From assembly GCA_963848085.1 (NCBI GenBank), contig CAWKCE010000003.1, positions 1,054,001 through 1,118,000 on the forward strand: DNA of 64,000 nt, written 5' to 3'. The notes under the pieces were generated by a model. The model searched no databases. It was given only the letters and a program-made list of their open reading frames with translations, and was not told where the DNA came from. This DNA comes from CAWKCE01 sp032127035. GTDB lineage: Bacteria; Actinomycetota; Actinomycetes; JAHEKZ01. A program made the translations under genes and the position numbers. Positions 7,673 to 15,459 of the stretch are shown piece after piece (positions within the stretch are counted from its first letter, which is position 1; every line of letters starts with the position of its first letter).

Positions 7673-8349
7673 CCACCTTGACCGTCGGGCGCGTCACCGA
7701 GCTGCCGCGGGTGAACCTGCTGCCGCCGGAGGTCGCCCAGGCATCCCAGTTCCGTCGCCTGCAGGTCATGCTGGGCGTGATCGTGCTGGGCGCGCTGGCA
7801 GCCATCGCGGCCTCCTACGTGTTCGTCAGCGGCCAGGTGACGTCGGCGCAGGCGGCGCTCGACGACGCCCAGGCGCAGAACGCGGCGCTGACGGCCGAGG
7901 CAGCGCAGTACGCCGACGTGCCGCGCGTCCAGGCCGAGCTCGCCAAGGCGCAGCTGGACCTCACCCGGGCGATGAGCCCGGAGGTTCGGTGGTCGTTCTA
8001 CCTGAACGACCTCAGCCTGACGATCCCGAACAACGTCCGGCTGACCAACATGGTCATCGTGCAGCCGGTGCCGACCAACCCCCTGGCCACCGACCTGCAG
8101 ATCACCAGCCCGATGGGTACCCCAGGGATCGCCACGATCAACTTCGAGGGCAACGCGGCCAGCTACGACGCCGTCGCGTCCTGGCTGCGCTCCCTGGCCA
8201 AGCAGAAGGGCTACTCGGACCCGACGCTCACCACAGTGGCTGACGCGACCGTGTCCGGCCAGGTCGGCAAGGTCTACACGTTCTCGTCCTCGGTGACAGT
8301 CACCGACAAGGCGTACTCCGGTCGATACACCTCAACGGCGGGTGAGTGA
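7669..8349 (+). CDS. pilN: Type IV pilus alignment protein PilN
   Basis: A 226-residue bitopic membrane protein. Residues near 10-16 carry RVNLLPPE, the PilM-binding motif, followed by one transmembrane helix (about residues 33-53). Next come a coiled coil (QAALDDAQAQNAALTAEAAQ) and a ferredoxin-like C-terminal domain. PilN pairs with PilO in the periplasm or outer-face space and transmits motor state to the pilus machine. The start overlaps the pilM stop. Size and order fit the family. Confidence 0.9.
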   Translation: MTTLTVGRVTELPRVNLLPPEVAQASQFRRLQVMLGVIVLGALAAIAASYVFVSGQVTSAQAALDDAQAQNAALTAEAAQYADVPRVQAELAKAQLDLTRAMSPEVRWSFYLNDLSLTIPNNVRLTNMVIVQPVPTNPLATDLQITSPMGTPGIATINFEGNAASYDAVASWLRSLAKQKGYSDPTLTTVADATVSGQVGKVYTFSSSVTVTDKAYSGRYTSTAGE

Positions 8350-8350
8350 C

Positions 8351-9058
8351 ATGACAGAGACCCGTAAATGGTCTATCGGCACCGCGGTCATCGTCGTGCT
8401 GCTGCTCGTGGCGAGCTGGTTCCTGCTGATCGCCCCGCAGCGCAGCGAAGCGGCCGACCTCAACGCTCAGGCGGGCGTGGTGGTGGCGGACAACGAGCAG
8501 CTGACGGTGCAGATCGAGACTCTCAAGGCCCAGCAGAAGCAGCTGCCCAAGTGGCAGGCGCAGCTGGCCGCGATCCAAACCGCGCTCCCGGCGTCAGCGG
8601 CACTTCCGGGCCTGATCCGCGACCTGTCCAAGGCTGCGGACAAGGCCGGCGTGGAGCTGGTCTCCCTGGCGCCCGCATCCCCGACGACGCTGGGTGACCC
8701 GAATGCGGACCCGGCGGCAGCTGTCCCGGCTACGCCAGGTGGCACCCCTGTCCTGGTGCCGGGCGCACTTGCTGGGATCGACCTCCAGCTTGCCGTGTCG
8801 GGTGGCTACTTCGAGATCCAGCAGTTCGTCAACAACCTCGAGCGGCTGGACCGGGTGTTCCTGGACCTCGGGGTGGCCATCAGTGAGGACACCGCGGCAG
8901 CAGTCGACGGTGAGGACACCACCGGGTTGCTCACCGGCACGGTGACCGGTCGGGTGTTCCTCGTCCCTCCGGTTGACCTCACGCTGACGGCCGACCCGGC
9001 GGCAGCGACCACCACGACCACGACGACGGCGACCGGCACACAGCCGGCCGCCCAGTGA
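8351..9058 (+). CDS. pilO: Type IV pilus alignment protein PilO
   Basis: A 235-residue protein with one transmembrane helix (about residues 9-29), a coiled coil with the PilO-type pattern (LNAQAGVVVADNEQLTVQIE, LKAQQKQLPKWQAQL), and a ferredoxin-like domain whose GGYFEIQQFVNNLERLDRVF matches the PilO family. It ends in a Thr-rich tail that may be unstructured. ATG 8351 is preferred; an in-frame GTG at 8342 would overlap the pilN stop and has a poorer ribosome-binding site. Partner of PilN. Confidence 0.88.
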   Translation: MTETRKWSIGTAVIVVLLLVASWFLLIAPQRSEAADLNAQAGVVVADNEQLTVQIETLKAQQKQLPKWQAQLAAIQTALPASAALPGLIRDLSKAADKAGVELVSLAPASPTTLGDPNADPAAAVPATPGGTPVLVPGALAGIDLQLAVSGGYFEIQQFVNNLERLDRVFLDLGVAISEDTAAAVDGEDTTGLLTGTVTGRVFLVPPVDLTLTADPAAATTTTTTTATGTQPAAQ

Positions 9059-9071
9059 GGGGGCTCCCACC

Positions 9072-9695
9072 ATGTCGGAGCTGATGCAGGCACCACCCGC
9101 GAGCGACCTTGACGGTCTCGAGGCGTCCGGTGAGTCGGGCCGTAGTTCGCGGCTGATCGCCCTTCTGGCGGTTGGAGCAGGCCTGGTGGTACTCGGTCTG
9201 GCCGCGTTCTTCCTGTTCTTCTCCGGCGGCGGAGACGAGCTGGCTGGAGCTGTTCCAGGCGCCCAGCCGTCCGCGTCGGCGGAGCCGGGCAAGCAGAAGG
9301 CGGGCAAGAAGGACAAGGCCCCGCCGGTGTTCGACAGCGCCGTCGGGCGCAACCCGTTCCAGCCGCTCGCGGTCGAAGAAGTGGTGATCGCGCCAACGGC
9401 GGAGGTCGCCCCTGGCGGCGCAACCGGCGGGACGGCCGGCACGGACGGCGCTGCGGCGCCGATCGCGCCACCGGACTACTACCTCGTCGCGTACCGCGGC
9501 GAGAGTGGTGGAACGGTGACTATGGTCGTGAACGGCGTGACCTACCAGGTCGTGTCCGGCGACTTGTTCCCGGACCGGGCAGCCGGCCCCTTCAAGATGG
9601 AGCGGGTCACCGACGGCGGCAAGAAGGTCGTCATCCGGTTCGGCTCGGAGACCTACGAGGTGCCGAAGAACAAGGTGCTCACCATCAAGCTCTGA
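9072..9695 (+). CDS. Bitopic membrane protein after pilO, PilP-like by position
   Basis: A 207-residue protein. It has a short cytoplasmic segment, one transmembrane helix (about residues 30-52), a Pro/Ala/Lys-rich linker, then VGRNPFQPL and a small beta domain (DYYLVAYRGESGGTVTMVVN and VVIRFGSETYEVPKNK). The RNPF motif ahead of a compact beta domain recalls the PilP and GspC families, which link PilNO to the secretin in Gram-negatives. A single-membrane actinobacterium has no secretin, so its partner is unknown. Position as last gene of the pilMNO operon, before a strong terminator, supports a role in the alignment complex. No confident family assignment is possible by eye. Confidence 0.7.
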   Translation: MSELMQAPPASDLDGLEASGESGRSSRLIALLAVGAGLVVLGLAAFFLFFSGGGDELAGAVPGAQPSASAEPGKQKAGKKDKAPPVFDSAVGRNPFQPLAVEEVVIAPTAEVAPGGATGGTAGTDGAAAPIAPPDYYLVAYRGESGGTVTMVVNGVTYQVVSGDLFPDRAAGPFKMERVTDGGKKVVIRFGSETYEVPKNKVLTIKL

Positions 9696-9704
9696 GAAGC
9701 GACG

Positions 9705-9750
9705 CACGACGAGCGGCTCGGCCCTTCCGGGGTCGGGCCGCTCCGTCGTG
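9705..9750 (+). terminator. Terminator closing the pilus cluster
   Basis: A long hairpin: CACGACG-AGCGGC at 9705 onward pairs with GCCGCT-CCGTCGTG ending at 9750, continuing into CGGCCC/GGGTCG around a TTCCGG-like loop, with only a bulge and two mismatches. No U-tract is present. It separates pilus genes from aroC. Confidence 0.8.
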
Positions 9751-9764
9751 ACAAGATCTCGTCC

Positions 9765-10958
9765 ATGTTGCGCTGGCTGACGGCGGGTGAGTCGCACGGC
9801 CCGGCCCTCGTCGCGATCCTCGAGGGTCTGCCGGCGGGAGTGCCCATCACCACCGAGGGGATCGGGGACGAGCTCGCGCGACGGCGGCTCGGACACGGTC
9901 GCGGTGCGCGAATGGTCTTCGAGCGCGACGTCGTGCGCATCCTCGGCGGGGTCCGGCTCGGCCGCACGCTCGGCTCACCGGTCGCCATCGAGGTCGGGAA
10001 CAGCGAGTGGCCGAAGTGGGAGACGGTGATGTCGGCCGACCCGGTCCCCGAGGACGTCCTGGCCGAGCAGGCGCGGAACGCACCGCTCACTCGGCCACGT
10101 CCCGGTCACGCGGACCTGGTCGGGATGCAGAAGTACGGTTTTGCCGACGCCCGCCCCGTGCTCGAGCGGGCGAGCGCGCGGGAGACCGCCGCCCGGGTCG
10201 CGCTCGGTGCGGTTGCGCGGTCGTTCCTCGGCGAGGTCGCGTCGGCCTCGGTCGTGAGCCATGTCGTCCGGATCGGGCCGGTGTCGGTGCCGGACGACGC
10301 GCCGGTGCCGGGGCTGGCGGACGTCGCCCGCGTAGACGCCGACCCGGTTCGATGTGCCGACCCACGGGCCTCCGCCGCGATGGTTGCCGAGATCGAGGAC
10401 GCCCGGAAGTCGGGGGACACCGTCGGTGGGGTGGTCGAGGTTGTCGTCGCCGGCCTTCCCCCCGGTCTGGGAAGCCACGTGCACTGGGACCGGCGGCTGG
10501 ACTCCCGGCTGGCGGGCGCCCTCATGGGCATCCAGGCGATCAAGGGGGTTGAGGTCGGGGACGGGTTCGCGCTGGCGGGGACTCGGGGGTCGCTGGCCCA
10601 TGACGAGCTGGCTCCTGGGCCCTCGGGCATCGAGCGACTGACCGGACGCTCGGGTGGGACCGAGGGAGGCATGACGACCGGGGAGGCGCTCCGGGTGCGG
10701 GCTGCGATGAAGCCGATCTCGACAGTGCCACGGGCCCTGCGCACTGTGGACACCGCGACCGGGGACGAGGCGGTCGCGATCAACCAGCGCAGCGACGTGT
10801 GCGCGGTCCCGGCCGCGGCTGTCGTGGCGGAGGCGATGGTGGCGCTGGTCGTCGCGGATGCAGTCCTGGAGAAGTTCGGTGGCGACTCGGTGACGGAGAC
10901 CCGGCGCAACCTCGAGAGCTACCTGGACCAGCTGCCCGAGCACCTCAGGATCCGGTGA
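9765..10958 (+). CDS. aroC: Chorismate synthase
   Basis: A 397-residue FMN-dependent enzyme that converts 5-enolpyruvylshikimate-3-phosphate to chorismate, the last step of the shikimate pathway. Family signatures are GESHGPALVAILEGLPAGVP at the N terminus, GHGRGARM, RPGHADL, RASARETAARVA and the C-terminal RSDVCAVPAAAVVAEAMVA. It heads an aroC-aroK-aroB-aroQ run in which every junction is tight or overlapping. A CAAGAT-like -10 lies 7 bases before the ATG, suggesting a nearly leaderless transcript. Confidence 0.96.
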   Translation: MLRWLTAGESHGPALVAILEGLPAGVPITTEGIGDELARRRLGHGRGARMVFERDVVRILGGVRLGRTLGSPVAIEVGNSEWPKWETVMSADPVPEDVLAEQARNAPLTRPRPGHADLVGMQKYGFADARPVLERASARETAARVALGAVARSFLGEVASASVVSHVVRIGPVSVPDDAPVPGLADVARVDADPVRCADPRASAAMVAEIEDARKSGDTVGGVVEVVVAGLPPGLGSHVHWDRRLDSRLAGALMGIQAIKGVEVGDGFALAGTRGSLAHDELAPGPSGIERLTGRSGGTEGGMTTGEALRVRAAMKPISTVPRALRTVDTATGDEAVAINQRSDVCAVPAAAVVAEAMVALVVADAVLEKFGGDSVTETRRNLESYLDQLPEHLRIR

Positions 10959-10965
10959 CGACGGG

Positions 10966-11493
10966 GTGTCCGAAGTCGTCGGTCCGGGGCCGCTCCTCAT
11001 CCTCGTCGGTCCTCCTGGCGCGGGGAAGTCCCGGGTGGGGCGGGACGTGGCGGTGCGGTTGGAGACCGAGCTGCGCGACACGGACGTCGACGTCGAGGCA
11101 CGGGCGGGTCGGCCCGTGGCGGAGATCTTTGTCGACCTCGGTGAACCGGCCTTCCGTGAGTGGGAGCGCGCCGCGGTGGCTGACGGTGTCGCCGAGCACA
11201 CTGGGGTCCTCGCGCTCGGCGGTGGCGCCGTCATGGACTCCGGCACCAGGGACCTGCTGCGGGGTCGTCCGGTCGTCTACCTTCGGGTCGGCCTGGCTGA
11301 CGCGCTCAGGCGTGTCGGACTCAACCGCGAACGGCCCATGCTCATGGGAAACGTCCGAGGCCGGTGGCTCGGTCTGATGGAGCAGCGGAGGCCCTTCTAC
11401 GAGGAGGTAGCGCGCTGGACCGTGGACACCGACGGCCGGTCGCCCGCGGACGTGGTGGACGAGGTCCTCGGCCTGATTGTCGGGTCACCGTGA
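10966..11493 (+). CDS. aroK: Shikimate kinase
   Basis: A 175-residue P-loop kinase. Walker A is GPPGAGKS (residues 15-22), with DTDVDVEARAG for the shikimate-binding Asp region, the loop ALGGGAV, and the lid arginine region LNRERPMLMGN. It phosphorylates shikimate at the 3-hydroxyl. The GTG start lies 7 bases after the aroC stop, and the end overlaps aroB by 4 bases (GTGA). Confidence 0.94.
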   Translation: MSEVVGPGPLLILVGPPGAGKSRVGRDVAVRLETELRDTDVDVEARAGRPVAEIFVDLGEPAFREWERAAVADGVAEHTGVLALGGGAVMDSGTRDLLRGRPVVYLRVGLADALRRVGLNRERPMLMGNVRGRWLGLMEQRRPFYEEVARWTVDTDGRSPADVVDEVLGLIVGSP

Positions 11494-12569
11494 CGATCAG
11501 TCGGCGCATCCAGGTGTCGGGAGACCAGCCGTACCAGGTACTCATCGGTCACGGCCTCCTCGGCGAGCTCGCCGAGCAGGTGGGTGAGTCCGCGGAGCGG
11601 GTGGCGGTGATCCATCCGGCAGCGCTGACGGCGACCGCGGAGTCGATGCGCGAAGACCTCGCCAGCTCCGGGCGGCAGGCCATCCTGCTCGAGGTGCCCT
11701 CAGGTGAGGATGCCAAGACGGTCGCGGTCGCGGCTTTCTGCTGGTCGGTCCTCGGCCGCAACGGCTTCACCCGCACCGACGTCGTGGTCGGCGTGGGTGG
11801 CGGTGCCACGACGGACCTGGCCGGCTTTGTTGCGGCCACGTGGTTGCGAGGTGTGCGCTCCGTGCTCGTTCCCACCACGCTCCTCGGGATGGTGGACGCG
11901 GCGGTCGGCGGCAAGACCGGGATCAACACCGACGAGGGCAAGAACCTGGTCGGCGCTTTCCATCCGCCGGCCGGCGTCCTCGTGGACCTCCGCGCACTCG
12001 ACACCCTTCCCTCCCACGACTACGCGGCTGGGCTGGCCGAGGTCGTCAAGTGCGGCTTCGTCGCCGACCCGACGATCCTCGACCTGATCGAGTCCGACCC
12101 GGCGGCGGCCCTGCGGGCCGACGGCGGTCTCACCGAGGAGCTGGTCGCGCGCTCCGTCGACGTGAAGGCCGACGTGGTAGGCCGCGACCTGCGCGAGGCG
12201 GGGGAGCGCGAGATTCTCAACTACGGGCACACGCTGGGACACGCCATCGAGGTCGTCGAGGGCTACCGCTGGCGGCATGGCGCGGCGGTGTCCATCGGCA
12301 TGGTCTACGCGGCCGAGCTGTCCCGGCTCGCCGGGCGGCTCGACGAGTCCGTTGTGGACCGTCATCGCAGCGTCCTGTCCGCCCTGGGGCTGCCGACGAT
12401 CTACCGGGGCGACGCCTGGCAGCGGCTGTACGAGACGATGCGGCTGGACAAGAAGACCCGCGGGTCGCAGCTGCGGTTCGTGGTGCTGGACGCGCTGGCT
12501 CGACCGGGGCGTCTGGAAGGGCCGGACCCGGCCCTGCTCGCTGCGGCATTTGCGGAGGTGTCCTCATGA
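11490..12569 (+). CDS. aroB: 3-Dehydroquinate synthase
   Basis: A 359-residue NAD- and metal-dependent enzyme that cyclises DAHP to 3-dehydroquinate. Motifs are EVPSGEDAKT, VGVGGGATTDLAGFVAATW, PTTLLGMVDAAVGGKTGIN, KNLVGAFHPP, and the metal-ligand region NYGHTLGHAIE. GTG 11490 overlaps the aroK stop; the in-frame extension upstream lies wholly inside aroK and is rejected. Confidence 0.95.
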   Translation: MTISRRIQVSGDQPYQVLIGHGLLGELAEQVGESAERVAVIHPAALTATAESMREDLASSGRQAILLEVPSGEDAKTVAVAAFCWSVLGRNGFTRTDVVVGVGGGATTDLAGFVAATWLRGVRSVLVPTTLLGMVDAAVGGKTGINTDEGKNLVGAFHPPAGVLVDLRALDTLPSHDYAAGLAEVVKCGFVADPTILDLIESDPAAALRADGGLTEELVARSVDVKADVVGRDLREAGEREILNYGHTLGHAIEVVEGYRWRHGAAVSIGMVYAAELSRLAGRLDESVVDRHRSVLSALGLPTIYRGDAWQRLYETMRLDKKTRGSQLRFVVLDALARPGRLEGPDPALLAAAFAEVSS

Positions 12570-13018
12570 CCACCAGCTCCCCGGACCGGCGCATGGTGTG
12601 GGTCCTGAACGGCCCGAACCTGGGGAGGCTCGGCAGCCGGGAGCCCGAGGTCTACGGACATGTCGACTACGGCGACCTCGCGGAGGCGTGCCGCCAAGCG
12701 GGTGACGAGCTCGGACTGGCCGTTGAGGTGCGCCAGACCGACGACGAAGCCGAGCTCGTCGGCTGGCTGCACGACGCCGCGGACGGACGGATTCCCGTCG
12801 TCCTCAACCCCGCGGCGTTCACCCACTACTCGTACGCCCTTCGCGACGCCGTGGCCCAGCGCACTGCTCCGCTCGTCGAGGTCCATCTGACCAACCCAGC
12901 CGCCCGCGAGGAGTTCCGGCAGCTGTCCGTGGTCGCCGGCGTCGCCAGCGGCTCGATCTCCGGCTTCGGCATCGCGTCGTACCTGTTGGCGCTGCAAGCG
13001 TTGTCGCGGGAGCCCTGA
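12566..13018 (+). CDS. aroQ: Type II 3-dehydroquinate dehydratase
   Basis: A 150-residue protein of the dodecameric type II dehydroquinase family. The start VLNGPNLGRLGSREPEVYG contains the catalytic Arg and Tyr of the flexible lid. NPAAFTHYSYALRDA and EVHLTNPAAREEFR are the substrate-binding loops. The usual second His of the HISN...FRHHS region is replaced (EFRQLSVVAG), a mild divergence. ATG 12566 overlaps the aroB stop by 4 bases. Confidence 0.92.
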   Translation: MTTSSPDRRMVWVLNGPNLGRLGSREPEVYGHVDYGDLAEACRQAGDELGLAVEVRQTDDEAELVGWLHDAADGRIPVVLNPAAFTHYSYALRDAVAQRTAPLVEVHLTNPAAREEFRQLSVVAGVASGSISGFGIASYLLALQALSREP

Positions 13019-13040
13019 CCGACCCGCCGAGCGGTCCGGC

Positions 13041-13052
13041 TACCGTGCGGTC
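13041..13052 (+). promoter_or_regulatory. -10 element of a leaderless peptidase transcript
   Basis: TACCGT (13041-13046) ends 6 bases before ATG 13053, and no Shine-Dalgarno is present. The same 6-base spacing occurs at polA, uvrB, whiA and the 31775 methyltransferase, which fits leaderless initiation at the start codon. Confidence 0.5.
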
Positions 13053-14147
13053 ATGCCTTCTGACGAGCTTCGACGCCGGTCCCGGCTGGCGGGTCTGGCC
13101 GCGTCGGTTCCCGTTGACGCCGTCCTGGTCACCCGACTGGTCAACGTCCGCTACCTGACCGGCTTCAGCGGGTCGTCGGCGGCCCTGCTGCTGCTTGTGG
13201 GCGGGGACGCCCCGGCGGCGGTGCTCGCCACGGACGGTCGGTACCGGGACCAGGCGGCGCAGCAGTGCGGCGACGTGGAGCTCATCGTCAGCCGCACCGG
13301 GCCGGAGGACCTGCTGGCCCACGCGTCGACTGTCGGAGCGGGCGTGGTCGGATTCGAGCCGTCAGCGGTCTCGGTGGCGGACTTCCGACGCCTGTCGGGG
13401 GGCTTCGGGGGCGCGATGGTTGAGCTTGACTCGCTGGTGGAGCAGCTTCGCGCGGTGAAGGACCCGTCCGAGATCGAGCGGCTGCGCCGTGCCTGCCAGG
13501 TCAGCGACGCGGCGCTTGCGGAGGTGCTGCCGTGCATCCGGACCGGCTGGACGGAACGCCGGATCGCCGCCGACCTGGAGGCAGCCATGCGCCGGCTTGG
13601 GGCCGACGGCGCCGCCTTCGAGTCGATCGTGGCTGGGGGGCCCCACAGCGCGATCCCGCACCACGAGCCGACGGACCGACCTCTCGCCAAGGGCGACCTG
13701 CTGAAGATCGACTTCGGGGCCAGGGTGGAGGGGTACCACGCCGACCAGACCCGCACCTTCGTCGTGGGGGCCGCCGCCCAGGGCTGGCAGTCCGACCTTC
13801 ACGCCGCGGTGCTGGCCGCCCAGGAGGCGGGGGTGGCCGCCCTCGCGCCCGGGGCGTCGGCGCGCACGGTGGACCAGGCCGCGCGATCGGTCGTGGCAGC
13901 AGCGGGTTGGGCGGACCAGTTCACGCATGGCCTCGGTCACGGCGTCGGCTTGGAGATCCACGAGGCGCCGTTTCTCGGCGCCACCTCGCCCGATACACTC
14001 GCCGTCGCGGTTCCGGTGACCGTCGAACCCGGGGTGTACCTCCCCGGCCGCGGTGGCGTGCGCATCGAGGACACCCTCGTGGTGGGCACGGACGCAGCCG
14101 AGTCGCTCACGACCACCTCGCGCGACCTGCTGGTCCTCGACCAGTAG
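13053..14147 (+). CDS. M24 family Xaa-Pro aminopeptidase/dipeptidase
   Basis: A 364-residue metallopeptidase with an N-terminal creatinase-like domain (residues 1-125, with VNVRYLTGFSGSSAALLL) and a pita-bread catalytic domain. Metal ligands are visible: LKIDFGARVEGYHADQTRT (two Asp), THGLGHGVGLEIHE (His), VTVEPGVYL (Glu) and GVRIEDTL (Glu). It removes residues next to proline from peptides and is regularly found between aroQ and efp in actinobacteria. PepP versus PepQ cannot be told apart by eye. Confidence 0.92.
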   Translation: MPSDELRRRSRLAGLAASVPVDAVLVTRLVNVRYLTGFSGSSAALLLLVGGDAPAAVLATDGRYRDQAAQQCGDVELIVSRTGPEDLLAHASTVGAGVVGFEPSAVSVADFRRLSGGFGGAMVELDSLVEQLRAVKDPSEIERLRRACQVSDAALAEVLPCIRTGWTERRIAADLEAAMRRLGADGAAFESIVAGGPHSAIPHHEPTDRPLAKGDLLKIDFGARVEGYHADQTRTFVVGAAAQGWQSDLHAAVLAAQEAGVAALAPGASARTVDQAARSVVAAAGWADQFTHGLGHGVGLEIHEAPFLGATSPDTLAVAVPVTVEPGVYLPGRGGVRIEDTLVVGTDAAESLTTTSRDLLVLDQ

Positions 14148-14179
14148 GAGCGCCGCACCGACTCAGGAGACGACCACTC

Positions 14180-14740
14180 GTGGCGACGACGAACGACCTG
14201 AAGAACGGCATGGTGCTCAACCTGGACGGCCAGCTGTGGTCGGTGGTGGAGTTCCAGCACGTCAAGCCCGGCAAGGGCGGCGCCTTCGTACGGACGAAGC
14301 TGAAGAACGTGCTGTCCGGCAAGGTCGTGGAGAAGACGTTCAACGCTGGGCTGAAGGTCGACGTGGCGAACGTTGACCGGCGCGAGATGCAGTACCTGTA
14401 CCAGGACAGCTCCGACTGGGTCTTCATGGACACCCAGTCGTACGACCAGATCCACGTCCCGGCTCCGGTCGTGGGAGACTCCGCGCACTTCATGCTGGAG
14501 AACCAGGACGCGACGGTCGCCCTGCACGAGGGCACCCCGCTCTACGTCGAGCTGCCGGCCGCGGTGGAGCTCACCGTGGAGTACACCGAGCCCGGCGTCC
14601 AGGGGGACAGGTCGACCGGCGGCACCAAGCCGGCCCGGCTGGAGACTGGCTACGAGATCGCGGTGCCGCTGTTCATCGTCTCGGGCGAGAAGGTCAAGGT
14701 GGACACCAGAGACGGCAGCTACCTCGGCCGGGCCAACTGA
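14180..14740 (+). CDS. efp: Translation elongation factor P
   Basis: A 186-residue three-domain OB/KOW protein that relieves ribosome stalling at polyproline. The tip of domain I reads KPGKGGAFVR with Lys32 at the position modified in other bacteria; no lysine-modifying enzyme is encoded nearby. The C terminus ETGYEIAVPLFIVSGEKVKVDTRDGSYLGRA is the family signature. GTG 14180 has AGGAG 10 bases upstream. It lies 32 bases after the peptidase and 27 before nusB. Confidence 0.96.
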   Translation: MATTNDLKNGMVLNLDGQLWSVVEFQHVKPGKGGAFVRTKLKNVLSGKVVEKTFNAGLKVDVANVDRREMQYLYQDSSDWVFMDTQSYDQIHVPAPVVGDSAHFMLENQDATVALHEGTPLYVELPAAVELTVEYTEPGVQGDRSTGGTKPARLETGYEIAVPLFIVSGEKVKVDTRDGSYLGRAN

Positions 14741-14767
14741 GCGCGTCGGTACCGGAGGCGGCGTCCG

Positions 14768-15178
14768 ATGGCAGCGCGGAGCAAGGCCCGCAAGCGGGCG
14801 GTCGACGTGATGTTCGAGGCCGACCAGCGCCTGGTGGACCCGGGGCAGGTCCTCTCCGAGCGTGAGTCCCGCGGCGACGACCTGCCGAACCCGTACTCCG
14901 CGGTCCTCGTGCGCGGGTACCTCGATCACCGCGCGCGGATCGACGAGCTGCTCACCACGTACGCCGTCGGGTGGCCACTGGACCGGATGCCGGCCGTCGA
15001 CCGGGCAGTTCTCCGCCTGGCGGTCTTCGAGCTGCTGTGGGCCGACGACGTCCCCGACGCGGTGGTCGTCGACGAAGCGGTGGAGCTGGTCAAGCAGCTG
15101 TCCACGGACGAGTCGCCGGGGTTCGTCAACGGGCTTCTGGGCCAGCTCGCGCACCTGAAGCCCTCGCTGGGCACCTGA
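14768..15178 (+). CDS. nusB: Transcription antitermination factor NusB
   Basis: A 136-residue all-helical protein. It starts ARSKARKRAVDVMFEADQR and contains WPLDRMPAVDRAVLRLAVFELL and VVVDEAVELVKQLSTDESPGFVNGLL, the NusB core signatures. It binds boxA RNA with NusE (S10) in rRNA antitermination. Last gene of the aro-efp run; a convergent tRNA gene follows. Confidence 0.95.
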   Translation: MAARSKARKRAVDVMFEADQRLVDPGQVLSERESRGDDLPNPYSAVLVRGYLDHRARIDELLTTYAVGWPLDRMPAVDRAVLRLAVFELLWADDVPDAVVVDEAVELVKQLSTDESPGFVNGLLGQLAHLKPSLGT

Positions 15179-15191
15179 GCGGCGCGCGCGG

Positions 15192-15265
15192 TACCCCCGG
15201 TGGGATTCGAACCCACAAACCCCGCAGTTTGAGTGCGGTCCCTATGCCAGTTCGGGTACGGGGGC
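15192..15265 (-). tRNA. tRNA-Leu(CAA), short variable loop
   Basis: On the minus strand the gene folds as a 74-nt cloverleaf. The acceptor is GCCCCCG/CGGGGGU, the D stem CCC/GGG with GG in the loop, the anticodon stem CCGCA/UGCGG with loop CUCAAAC (anticodon CAA, reading UUG), and the T arm GUGGG-UUCGAAU-CCCAC; the discriminator is A. The variable loop is only 5 nt (GGUUU), whereas bacterial tRNA-Leu normally has a long class II arm. CCA is not encoded. Identity as Leu rests on the anticodon and the A73 discriminator. Confidence 0.93.
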
Positions 15266-15294
15266 AGGCCTGGACTGCGCCTGTGGCGGTGCCG

Positions 15295-15300
15295 AGTCTA
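15295..15300 (-). promoter_or_regulatory. -10 element of the tRNA-Leu gene
   Basis: TAGACT on the minus strand, about 30 bases ahead of the mature tRNA 5' end. A convincing -35 is not seen. Confidence 0.4.
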
Positions 15301-15366
15301 GGTCACGAAGGCCTAACGACCCGGCCACGGTCCCACCGGGGGCGTGCACCCACCGGCCAGGCGGGC

Positions 15367-15372
15367 TAGGTT
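15367..15372 (+). promoter_or_regulatory. -10 element of the binding-protein gene
   Basis: TAGGTT, predicting a start near 15379 and an 80-base leader. The leader holds two potential hairpins (the G-rich/C-rich pair near 15390-15410 and the palindrome CGGTCGACCG at 15418-15427) before AAGGAG. Confidence 0.4.
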
Positions 15373-15459
15373 GCCTGTCATCCTCCGGCTGGGGTTCCCC
15401 CCGGCCAGTCCGCCGCGGTCGACCGACCGTGGGGCACCCAGATCGGCAAGGAGAAGTGA

